NCBI GenBank assembly: GCA_002452745.1
Contig: DKFC01000037.1
Coordinates: forward strand, 1-16,093
DNA from: Firmicutes bacterium UBA6806
GTDB lineage: Bacteria; Bacillota; Clostridia; Peptostreptococcales; Acidaminobacteraceae
Length of the DNA: 16,093 nt
Direction of reading: 5' to 3'
The position numbers were made by a program, and so were the translations under genes. This document shows positions 1 to 5,982 of the stretch, piece after piece. The notes under the pieces were generated by a model. It saw only the letters and a program-made list of their open reading frames with translations. It had not been told where the DNA came from and searched no databases. Numbering within the stretch: the first letter of the stretch is position 1; each line of letters starts with the position of its first letter.

Positions 1-25
1 GGTTCGAGTCCACTTATGCCCACCA
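1..25 (+). tRNA. 3' end of a tRNA (5' part lies outside the window)
   Basis: The window opens inside a T arm: a TTCGAGT loop at 3-9, the 3' T-stem strand CCACT at 10-14, a seven-base acceptor strand TATGCCC at 15-21, discriminator A at 22, and an encoded CCA at 23-25. The anticodon is missing, so identity cannot be read. The acceptor strand implies a 5' end of GGGCATA, which resembles tRNA-Ile of low-GC Firmicutes, but that is only a guess. One base separates it from tRNA-Phe, so the two are almost certainly cotranscribed as part of a tRNA array. Confidence 0.9.
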
Positions 26-26
26 T

Positions 27-102
27 GCCCAGATAGCTCAGTCGGTAGAGCAGGGGACTGAAAATCCCCGTGTCGGTGGTTCGATTCCGCCTCTGGGCAC
101 CA
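27..102 (+). tRNA. tRNA-Phe (anticodon GAA)
   Basis: A complete 76-nt cloverleaf including the encoded CCA. The acceptor stem GCCCAGA (27-33) pairs with TCTGGGC (92-98). The D arm is GCTC-AGTCGGTA-GAGC. The anticodon stem GGGGA/TCCCC encloses the loop CTGAAAA, giving anticodon GAA (Phe). The T arm is GGTGG-TTCGATT-CCGCC with one T-G pair. The discriminator is A. The sequence is close to textbook bacterial tRNA-Phe. It is the last gene of a tRNA cluster and is followed directly by a terminator. Confidence 0.97.
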
Positions 103-105
103 ATT

Positions 106-143
106 AAAAGCAGTGATGATTAAATTCATTACTGCTTTTTTAT
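106..143 (+). terminator. Rho-independent terminator of the tRNA cluster
   Basis: An 11-bp stem, AGCAGTGATGA (109-119) with TCATTACTGCT (126-136) and one G-T pair, has a 6-nt loop and runs into a T tract (136-141). The A run at 106-109 makes it potentially bidirectional. It ends the tRNA transcript just before the promoter of the acetyltransferase gene. Confidence 0.9.
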
Positions 144-173
144 TTTATTTGATAAAATGTTTTTATGAAGAAA

Positions 174-202
174 TTGACAACAAAATAGCATAGTGATAAA
201 AT
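174..202 (+). promoter_or_regulatory. Sigma-A-type promoter for the GNAT gene
   Basis: A perfect -35 TTGACA (174-179), a 17-bp spacer and a near-consensus -10 TAAAAT (197-202) lie about 25 bp before the Shine-Dalgarno of the acetyltransferase gene. This also argues against the longer reading frame that opens with GTG at 193, because that start would lie inside the -10 region. Confidence 0.75.
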
Positions 203-234
203 GGCTTTTAATACGATTTATAAGGAGTCTAAAT

Positions 235-780
235 ATGAACGGATTACTAACTGGAAGTAAGGTGTATTTAAGAGCAATTGAAAGAAAAGATGTCGAACTA
301 GCATGGAAGTATATCAACAATATAGATACGTATAGAAATTTGTCAGTCGGAATCCCGTATCCTATGAATTATGATAATGAAATGGATTGGTATGATGCTC
401 AAAGGAAGCAGAACAATCTGTATAATTTTGCAATTTGTAAAAAAGACGATGACCTCTATCTTGGTGGATGTGGGATTAATAAAATTGATTGGAACAATAG
501 AAGTTGCATCGTTGGAATTTTTATTGGAGAGGATGCCATGAAGGGAAAGGGATATGGCACAGAAGCAATGACACTTTTACTGGACTTTATTTTTTGTCAG
601 ATTAGTGTCAATAGAGTCGAACTAAGGGTATTTTCCTTCAATGAGAGGGCATTTAAATCCTATTTGAAAAATGGATTCAAAGAGGAAGGGCGTCTTCGTG
701 AAGCTATATTCAGAAATGGTGCTTATCATGATGAAATTGTCATGAGTATTCTTAGAAGTGAATACGAGGCGAGAAAATAG
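235..780 (+). CDS. GNAT family N-acetyltransferase (RimJ/RimL-like)
   Basis: A 181-residue protein of the GCN5-related acetyltransferase fold, which transfers an acetyl group from acetyl-CoA to an amine. The acetyl-CoA pyrophosphate-binding motif A is visible as KGKGYGT at residues 103-109, following a beta strand (CIVGIFIG). The C-terminal N-E-R-A-F...Y-L-K-N-G-F segment and a following strand are typical of the RimJ/RimL group that modifies protein N-termini, small molecules or antibiotics. The substrate cannot be deduced. I place the start at ATG 235 rather than GTG 193, because a clear AAGGAG ribosome binding site sits at 222-227 and the upstream start overlaps the promoter. It appears monocistronic, between a tRNA terminator and a repeat-bearing spacer. 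Confidence 0.85.
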   Translation: MNGLLTGSKVYLRAIERKDVELAWKYINNIDTYRNLSVGIPYPMNYDNEMDWYDAQRKQNNLYNFAICKKDDDLYLGGCGINKIDWNNRSCIVGIFIGEDAMKGKGYGTEAMTLLLDFIFCQISVNRVELRVFSFNERAFKSYLKNGFKEEGRLREAIFRNGAYHDEIVMSILRSEYEARK

Positions 781-803
781 GCAAGAGATACTAAAACAAG
801 AAA

Positions 804-891
804 ATGAGAAAAAACATGAGAAAAAACATGAGAAAAAACATGAGAAAAGAACATGAGAAAAGAATATGAGAAAAGAGCATGAGAAAACAAC
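804..891 (+). repeat. A-rich tandem repeat, 12/13-bp units, seven copies
   Basis: Seven head-to-tail units begin with ATGAGAAAA. Three identical 12-bp units (ATGAGAAAAAAC, 804-839) are followed by four 13-bp units (840-891) that carry one extra base and vary in their last four positions. The strand is almost pure purine. Frame is not conserved across the 12-to-13-bp change, and a reading frame from the first ATG stops after 21 codons with no ribosome binding site, so it does not look coding. It lies 24 bp downstream of the acetyltransferase stop codon. Confidence 0.9.
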
Positions 892-969
892 ATGGCAGAA
901 TATAAAGTTAGAGAATGTTACTTTTAGAGTGCGAAGTAAAGCGTTGAATTAGAAAATGAAAGTGAAATG

Positions 970-987
970 TCCCTAATGAAATAGGGA
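970..987 (+). other. Small hairpin upstream of the chorismate mutase gene
   Basis: TCCCTA (970-975) pairs with TAGGGA (982-987) around a 6-nt loop. No T tract follows, so it is not a typical terminator. It lies about 45 bp before the start codon of the next gene. A weak -10-like TATAAA (1009-1014) follows, without a convincing -35. Otherwise the 892-1031 spacer shows nothing recognisable. Confidence 0.35.
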
Positions 988-1031
988 ACATAAAGTGAAA
1001 TTTATGGATATAAAATAGAGCTGGAGGAAAA

Positions 1032-1307
1032 ATGTCATATAGAGAGCAATTAAATCAATACAGAAATGAACTTGATTATTTAGATGAACAGATTATAGAG
1101 CTGCTGAATCATAGGTTTGATGTTACAAATAAAATAGGGTATCTTAAGATAGAGCACAATCAGGAAATTTATCAAGCGGGAAGAGAATCGGCGATAATGG
1201 ATAAACTGTCAAAGAAACTAGAGCAATCTGAGCATCATGAAGCCATCTTAAAGCTGTATAAAGAACTAATGAAAATAAGTCGAGAGACCCAGAAATTCTT
1301 AAAATAA
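1032..1307 (+). CDS. Stand-alone chorismate mutase, AroQ (type II) class
   Basis: A 91-residue all-helical protein that should convert chorismate to prephenate, the committed step towards phenylalanine and tyrosine. Its register matches the E. coli P-protein mutase domain: Arg11 and Arg28, Lys39, and the Arg51-Glu52 pair sit at equivalent positions, and Ser83 and Gln87 correspond to the E. coli Ser84 and Gln88 positions with a one-residue shift. The E. coli Asp48 position is Gln here. Length is typical of monofunctional AroQ proteins, with no dehydrogenase, dehydratase or DAHP-synthase domain attached. The start is set by GGAGG at 1022-1026. No other aromatic biosynthesis gene is visible nearby. 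Confidence 0.85.
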   Translation: MSYREQLNQYRNELDYLDEQIIELLNHRFDVTNKIGYLKIEHNQEIYQAGRESAIMDKLSKKLEQSEHHEAILKLYKELMKISRETQKFLK

Positions 1308-1355
1308 TAGATAAAGAATTACAAATATATTAAGAATAAAATTCCATATAGGCTA

Positions 1356-1383
1356 TTGTCAAATTTAATAGTATACTGATAAT
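1356..1383 (+). promoter_or_regulatory. Possible sigma-A-type promoter for cdaA-cdaR
   Basis: TTGTCA (1356-1361), a 16-bp spacer and GATAAT (1378-1383) lie about 30 bp before the cdaA start. One base of each hexamer departs from consensus. There is no terminator between the chorismate mutase gene and cdaA, so read-through is also possible. Confidence 0.45.
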
Positions 1384-1415
1384 GAATGGAGATAAAATAA
1401 TATACGGGGGAGCAC

Positions 1416-2246
1416 ATGGAATTTATTCAAGCAGTTATGTCCTATTTACTCGAACTTATATCGGAAATACGAATTACATATATCATAGATATTTTGATTA
1501 TTGCATTCGTATTCTATAAAGTGTTGGGATTTATAAAAGAAACCAGAGCAGAGCAACTGGTAAAAGGGTTTCTAATCATACTGATTGTCTCGAAACTCAG
1601 CGAATGGGCGAAGCTGTATGCGGTTAATTACATCCTTCAAAGCACCTTCACAATTGGACTGATTGCACTGGTTATTTTGTTTCAGCCAGAACTCAGAAAA
1701 GCTCTGGAACACCTTGGTAGGAGTCAGATATTTCTCATGAGCAATCGGAAAAATACAATTGATGATTTAAATAAGTCTATCAATGAGATTGTTGATGCGG
1801 CAGGCGTTATGTCAAGAAAGAAAATAGGAGCATTAATCGTCATTGAAAGAGCAACTGGAATCAATGATATTATTGAAACTGGTACAGTGATTGATGCGCA
1901 GATTTCAGCGGATTTATTGATGAATATCTTTTATCCAAAGTCGCCTTTACATGATGGCGCTGTAGTTATAAAGAACAACCGATTGATGGCTGCTGGCTGT
2001 TTATTACCGCTTTCAGCTAATAAATATATTAGTAAAGAACTTGGAACAAGGCACAGAGCGGCTATGGGGATGACGGAGAGTTCAGACGCAATGATCGTAA
2101 TTGTCTCTGAGGAAACGGGACATATTTCAATGGCTGTGGAAGGCAAACTCCAAAGATTCTTAGATACGAAAACGCTCAAAGAATTAATGATTACCACCCT
2201 GAATCAAGAACGAGAACTAAAGATAGGTGGTGGTAAAGATGCGTAA
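1416..2246 (+). CDS. cdaA: Diadenylate cyclase CdaA (c-di-AMP synthase)
   Basis: A 276-residue integral membrane enzyme that condenses two ATP into cyclic di-AMP, the second messenger controlling potassium and osmolyte uptake and cell-wall balance in Firmicutes. Three hydrophobic segments fill roughly residues 20-90, followed by a cytoplasmic DAC domain (about 100-265). Both DAC catalytic motifs are intact: the DGA motif at residues 180-182 within PLHDGAVVI, and GTRHR at 210-214. Length matches CdaA/YbbP and not DisA, since no DNA-binding C-terminus is present. The ribosome binding site GGGGGAG is at 1406-1412. The 3' end overlaps cdaR, the usual partner, consistent with translational coupling. 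Confidence 0.96.
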   Translation: MEFIQAVMSYLLELISEIRITYIIDILIIAFVFYKVLGFIKETRAEQLVKGFLIILIVSKLSEWAKLYAVNYILQSTFTIGLIALVILFQPELRKALEHLGRSQIFLMSNRKNTIDDLNKSINEIVDAAGVMSRKKIGALIVIERATGINDIIETGTVIDAQISADLLMNIFYPKSPLHDGAVVIKNNRLMAAGCLLPLSANKYISKELGTRHRAAMGMTESSDAMIVIVSEETGHISMAVEGKLQRFLDTKTLKELMITTLNQERELKIGGGKDA

Positions 2247-3612
2247 TGGATTTATTAAAAAGGGAACAGATGGCATTTTGAAGGGAATCAGATGGATAAA
2301 AAATCTTCCAAGAGCATTTTTCACAATAAACTTATCTCATAATACTGGTTTAAAGCTGTTTTCACTGATTTTGGCATTGCTCTTTTGGGTTTATGTAATG
2401 GATCAAGTTGACCCTGAGATTACGAGAGTTTTTGAGAACGTTCCAATACAGTTAATTAATTTACAAGAGCTCGATCAAAACAATCTCAAAATAATGAACC
2501 AGCATGACTACTTTGTCAATGTTGAAGTAGTGGGCAGGCGGAATAATGTCATTAATTTAAACTCTAAGTCCATATATCTTTGGACTGATATGAGAGGGGT
2601 TAAAAAGGGAACGAATACCCTGTCTATTAATAAGACGATTAACTCTGAAGCCGTCACTATAAAGACGATTATTCCGAACAACATTGTACTCCAAGTCGAT
2701 CAAATTGTATCGCTTCCAAAACCTGTGAGGGTTAGCGTGACAGGTGACTATACATCTGACATCTATCAAGAAGGGATAACAGTGAGCCCAGATGAGATTA
2801 AAGTAACTGGACCTGAAAGCATTGTAAACACAGTTGCTTATCTGGGGGGCAGTATCAATGTCAGCAATCTAACGGCTAATTTAGCTAAAGATATTTCCTT
2901 GATTCCATATGATTATGACGGTGAAATTGTCAATGGTGTGACGTTGGATAATAACTATACAAACGTAACGCTTGTCCTTGGAAAGACAAAAAATGTAGAA
3001 CTTCATGCAGTGGTTGAAGGTGATCCCAAAGAGGGTTATGAAGTCGTTTCATATAAGACGATTCCTGCCTTCATAAGCATAAAAGGCGATGTTGATGCTG
3101 TTAACGCAGTGGAGTATATAACGCCAGAGAAAATCACTTTAAAGGGAACAGAAGAATCAACATTTATTATTGAAAAAGATCTCGTGTTGCCAGAGGGTGT
3201 AACCACAGATTCTGTGGAAGGGCCTGTCCAGGTTGAAGTTGAGGTTGAGCAACTTCAAACAAAAGAATTTACGTTTGCAGCGAAGGACTTGCCGATTGTC
3301 AATCTCTCTGAGGAATACACAACTGACTTAGCTCAAAATGATCAGCTAATCAACGTCAAAATCAGAGAAATAGAATCTATTGTAAAAGCACTTTCTAAAA
3401 CAGACATTCACTTATCGCTTAATTTTAGTAATGTTGATAAGCCTGGTGTCTACAGATTGAAAGTTACATTATCAGATCAAGATCGGTTTAATGAAATCAA
3501 TATAGATCCTGGTTATGTAGAAGTCAATGTGATGGATGCAGCCAATTCAGGAACGCCTCAGGGAACTTCATCAGGGACAAACTCGGGAACGGGAAACAAC
3601 AATTCGAATTAG
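2239..3612 (+). CDS. cdaR: CdaR, YbbR-domain regulator of CdaA
   Basis: A 457-residue protein with a basic cytoplasmic N-terminus, one transmembrane segment at about residues 38-54, and an extracytoplasmic part made of repeated YbbR domains (about 60-440). It ends in a low-complexity Gly/Ser/Thr/Asn tail. In characterised Firmicutes CdaR binds CdaA at the membrane and modulates c-di-AMP synthesis. I prefer ATG 2239 because AGGTGG (2225-2230) is well spaced before it; an in-frame GTG at 2227 would add four residues but lies on that ribosome binding site. The gene overlaps cdaA by 8 bp. The usual third member of this operon, glmM, does not follow: a terminator does, and glmM lies about 10 kb downstream. 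Confidence 0.93.
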   Translation: MRNGFIKKGTDGILKGIRWIKNLPRAFFTINLSHNTGLKLFSLILALLFWVYVMDQVDPEITRVFENVPIQLINLQELDQNNLKIMNQHDYFVNVEVVGRRNNVINLNSKSIYLWTDMRGVKKGTNTLSINKTINSEAVTIKTIIPNNIVLQVDQIVSLPKPVRVSVTGDYTSDIYQEGITVSPDEIKVTGPESIVNTVAYLGGSINVSNLTANLAKDISLIPYDYDGEIVNGVTLDNNYTNVTLVLGKTKNVELHAVVEGDPKEGYEVVSYKTIPAFISIKGDVDAVNAVEYITPEKITLKGTEESTFIIEKDLVLPEGVTTDSVEGPVQVEVEVEQLQTKEFTFAAKDLPIVNLSEEYTTDLAQNDQLINVKIREIESIVKALSKTDIHLSLNFSNVDKPGVYRLKVTLSDQDRFNEINIDPGYVEVNVMDAANSGTPQGTSSGTNSGTGNNNSN

Positions 3613-3662
3613 GGCATGCATAGTGATAAGCGTTAATTATTAAATAATGAAATTCATCAAAT

Positions 3663-3697
3663 AAAAAACATCAGGTTTGAACGCCTGATGTTTTTTT
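3663..3697 (+). terminator. Rho-independent terminator after cdaR
   Basis: The stem ACATCAGG (3668-3675) pairs with CCTGATGT (3684-3691) around an 8-nt loop. An A run precedes it and a seven-T tract follows (3691-3697), so it could work in both directions. It closes the cdaA-cdaR transcript about 50 bp after the cdaR stop. Confidence 0.92.
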
Positions 3698-3917
3698 ATT
3701 AACGACATTGCATAAGCAATCTGGCGAAGGACAGAGAGGATCCCAGTGTTTCTTGATTTAACTGGGAAGAGAACGCCTTTAAAGGGCGTTTGAAATGAAC
3801 CGTCAGAGATGCGCATATGAATTAAAATCGAATGATGATATAATAAAAGTGGATTAAGGGGATGCTAGAGTAGAATGAACGAAAAGAATAAGATGATATT
3901 TACACAAGGAGTCGTCT
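3698..3917 (+). other. Structured gene-free stretch before the sigma-54 activator gene
   Basis: Three consecutive inverted repeats lie here: ATTGC-N4-GCAAT (3707-3720), TCCCAGT-N13-ACTGGGA (3741-3767) and AACGCC-N7-GGCGTT (3772-3790). The last two are only four bases apart. None has a T tract. The unpaired piece CTGGCGAAGGACAGAG (3721-3736) looks faintly like the 3' core of a glycine aptamer, but the rest of that motif is missing. A promoter-like element follows at 3839-3844. I see no gene here. Confidence 0.4.
3816..3844 (+). promoter_or_regulatory. Possible promoter for the sigma-54 activator gene
   Basis: A perfect -10 hexamer TATAAT is at 3839-3844. The -35 position at 17-bp spacing (3816-3821) is poor, reading TATGAA. 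The element is about 73 bp before the GTG start, so a leader of about 65 nt would result. If this is the start site, the hairpins at 3741-3790 lie upstream of transcription and may be operators. Confidence 0.4.
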
Positions 3918-5648
3918 GTGAGAAAAGATATTGAAAAAATTTTGGACTCAACACATGATGCGATGATTGCCATAGATAAGAGCAAGGTGATAACGCTCTA
4001 TAATAAATCAGCTGAGAAGCTCACGAAAATCAAAGCAATAGATGCAATTGGAAAGCCTGTAGAGATTATTGTGGATAATACTAGATTGCCTGTGGTGCTG
4101 GATACAGGGGTATCGGAATTAAATCAACAGCAGCAGTTAAACGACATCACGATTATAACCAACCGTATGCCAATCTTAAATGACGATGGTGAGATTATTG
4201 GGGCAGTTGCAATTTTTAGAGATATTTCTGAACTGATGGAGTTGGCAGAACAGATTACAAACCTGAATCAAATCAGAGAGACTTTAGAAGCGACCATCAC
4301 AGCGACACAGGATGCCATATCCGTTGTAGATGCAGATGGAATTGGACTTTTAATCAACCCAGCGTATACGAGAATGACAGGATATACGACAGATGATATT
4401 ATTGGAAAAGACTGTACAGTGGATTTAGTAGAGGGTGAAAGCGTTCATTTGGAGGTTCTTCGAACTGGCAAAGCGGTTAAGGGCAAAACACTAAAAGTTG
4501 GGCCTAAACGCAAAGATGTCATAGCTGAGGCAGCGCCAATAATCGTAAATGGCGTCGTAAAAGGTTCAGTGGCAGTTATTCACGATCTGACAGAAGTCAA
4601 TGAGATTTATAAACAGTTGGATCAAGCAAAGCAGATTATCAGAAATCTCGAGGCCAAATATACCTTTGAAGACATAGTTGGGTCAAGTGAAATTTTGAAC
4701 AATGCCATAGAAAAGGCCAAAATTGCCGCTGAAACGCCAGCAACGGTTATTTTAAGAGGTGAAAGTGGTACGGGTAAGGAATTGTTTGCCCATGCAATTC
4801 ACAACGCTTCAAGCCGAAAATACGCCCAATTTGTAAGGGTCAACTGTGCGGCAATTAACGAGAACTTGTTGGAAAGTGAATTATTTGGCTATGAAGAAGG
4901 GGCTTTTACAGGTGCGTCTAAGGGCGGGAAAATTGGTCTATTTGAAAAGGCCAACGGGGGCACTATTTTTTTAGATGAAATTGGAGAATTAACCTTGAAT
5001 ACTCAGGCAAAATTACTTAGAGTCCTACAGGAAAAAGAGATTATGCGCGTTGGAAGTACGAAACCAATTCCAATTGATGTTCGAATTATAACGGCAACCA
5101 ATGTGGATTTAGAGAAAGCCATTAAAGAAAATAAATTTAGGCAAGATTTGTATTATCGCCTCAATGTCGTCCCAATTTATATTCCCGCCCTTAGAGAACG
5201 GCTTGCAGATGTAGGACTACTGGTTAAACACATGATTAACCGATTTAATCAGGAATATGGCAGAAATGTCGACAGAGTCTCTGACTCTGTACTTGAAATT
5301 ATAAGAGCTTATCATTGGCCGGGGAATGTAAGAGAACTTGAGAACTTCATAGGCAGAGCCATGATTAACATCCGTATGCATGAATATTTGATGACGGCTT
5401 TACATTTGCCACAGCTAGGAACAATTAATCCAGCGCTGAAGTATGATATGAACGAACAATTGGCTGAGAAAATAGAAGGCAACAACCAGCTTGATGCCAA
5501 GCTCAAAGCTTTTGAAAAATATCACATTGAATCTGTGCTGGAGAAAAACAAGGGGAATCGTGAAGCCGCAGCAAAGGAATTGGGAATTTCCATCAGATCG
5601 CTTTACTATAAGATGAGTCGATTTTCTGAGGACAAAACACAAGCATAA
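3918..5648 (+). CDS. Sigma-54-dependent transcriptional activator (PAS-PAS-AAA+-Fis HTH)
   Basis: A 576-residue bacterial enhancer-binding protein that remodels sigma-54 RNA polymerase using ATP. Two PAS-type sensor domains occupy about residues 5-115 and 120-235. The AAA+ domain carries Walker A GESGTGKE (281-288), the sigma-54-contacting GAFTGA loop intact at 328-333, and Walker B with Asp353-Glu354. A Fis-type helix-turn-helix lies at 547-566. No receiver domain is present, so control is probably by a small ligand or redox state rather than phosphorylation. The start is GTG, with AAGGAG at 3906-3911. It sits directly upstream of a -24/-12 promoter serving the buk/ptb/oxidoreductase operon, which makes it the likely activator, analogous in role to B. 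subtilis BkdR. Confidence 0.95.
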   Translation: MRKDIEKILDSTHDAMIAIDKSKVITLYNKSAEKLTKIKAIDAIGKPVEIIVDNTRLPVVLDTGVSELNQQQQLNDITIITNRMPILNDDGEIIGAVAIFRDISELMELAEQITNLNQIRETLEATITATQDAISVVDADGIGLLINPAYTRMTGYTTDDIIGKDCTVDLVEGESVHLEVLRTGKAVKGKTLKVGPKRKDVIAEAAPIIVNGVVKGSVAVIHDLTEVNEIYKQLDQAKQIIRNLEAKYTFEDIVGSSEILNNAIEKAKIAAETPATVILRGESGTGKELFAHAIHNASSRKYAQFVRVNCAAINENLLESELFGYEEGAFTGASKGGKIGLFEKANGGTIFLDEIGELTLNTQAKLLRVLQEKEIMRVGSTKPIPIDVRIITATNVDLEKAIKENKFRQDLYYRLNVVPIYIPALRERLADVGLLVKHMINRFNQEYGRNVDRVSDSVLEIIRAYHWPGNVRELENFIGRAMINIRMHEYLMTALHLPQLGTINPALKYDMNEQLAEKIEGNNQLDAKLKAFEKYHIESVLEKNKGNREAAAKELGISIRSLYYKMSRFSEDKTQA

Positions 5649-5715
5649 AAGGCCAATAGAGCCATAAAACATATAGAGATAGAAATCAGAATAAAATAAT
5701 GGTTTGCTTTCAAGA

Positions 5716-5776
5716 ATAGCATGCAATAATTTGCACAATTTTACACGTGGTGCAAATTGTTGCATGCTATTTTTTG
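5716..5776 (+). terminator. Long inverted repeat with T tract, probable terminator of the activator gene
   Basis: Arms at 5716-5736 and 5750-5770 are complementary over 21 bp with a single T-G position, around a 13-nt loop, and run into six T residues (5770-5775). This fits an intrinsic terminator about 70 bp after the activator stop codon. The stem is AT-rich and much longer than usual, and it contains paired sub-repeats, which suggests a second role as protein-binding DNA. Confidence 0.65.
5722..5764 (+). promoter_or_regulatory. Two TGCAA-N4-TTGCA elements, candidate enhancer (UAS) for the activator
   Basis: Inside each arm of the long inverted repeat is a perfect smaller palindrome: TGCAA-TAAT-TTGCA (5722-5735) and TGCAA-ATTG-TTGCA (5751-5764). 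Their centres are 29 bp apart, close to three helical turns, and lie about 170-200 bp upstream of the -24 element. Paired dyad sites at this distance are typical upstream activating sequences of Fis-type enhancer-binding proteins. Binding by the neighbouring activator is inferred. Confidence 0.6.
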
Positions 5777-5914
5777 CAGTTGAAAGTCTATAAGGAAATC
5801 CAGTCAATTTCAAAATGAGTTTTTTTAGTTGAGAATGGATATCATGAAGCGGAAAACAAGTTATTCCAATGGTATCGAGTCTGTAATAATTTGAACGATC
5901 AAAACCATAAAAAT
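5777..5914 (+). other. Spacer between candidate UAS and sigma-54 promoter
   Basis: About 140 bp of AT-rich sequence, including a run of seven T at 5820-5826, with no convincing gene on the + strand. Its likely role is as flexible spacer allowing DNA looping between activator and polymerase. I could not identify an IHF-type bending site with confidence. Confidence 0.4.
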
Positions 5915-5922
5915 GCAAGTAG

Positions 5923-5938
5923 TTGGCATCATACTTGC
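5923..5938 (+). promoter_or_regulatory. Sigma-54 (-24/-12) promoter of the buk-ptb-oxidoreductase operon
   Basis: TTGGCAT (5923-5929) and TTGC (5935-5938) match the TTGGCAC-N5-TTGC consensus. The invariant GG (5925-5926) and GC (5937-5938) are separated by exactly 10 bases, as required. Transcription would begin near 5950, about 33 nt before the first start codon. The element is embedded in a perfect 7-bp inverted repeat, GCAAGTA (5915-5921) and TACTTGC (5932-5938), so a repressor or the activator might also bind here. Confidence 0.88.
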
Positions 5939-5982
5939 GTTAAACTTAAGGGTGAGAATAAAAGTTTATCGGAGGTGCCAAT

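Noticed and set aside
193..234. N-terminal extension of the GNAT protein from GTG 193
   Set aside because: It overlaps the -10 element of a near-consensus promoter and lacks a ribosome binding site, whereas ATG 235 has a good one.
804..869. A 21-codon frame, repeats of Met-Arg-Lys-Asn, from the tandem repeat
   Set aside because: There is no ribosome binding site, and the frame is broken where units become 13 bp long.
5415..5918. A 167-codon minus-strand reading frame running through the spacer and the 3' end of the activator gene
   Set aside because: It crosses the inverted repeat and the conserved C-terminus of the activator, has no recognisable domain, and would oppose the surrounding transcription. 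It is probably a chance frame in AT-rich DNA, although the portion over 5777-5918 could be searched as a decayed gene.
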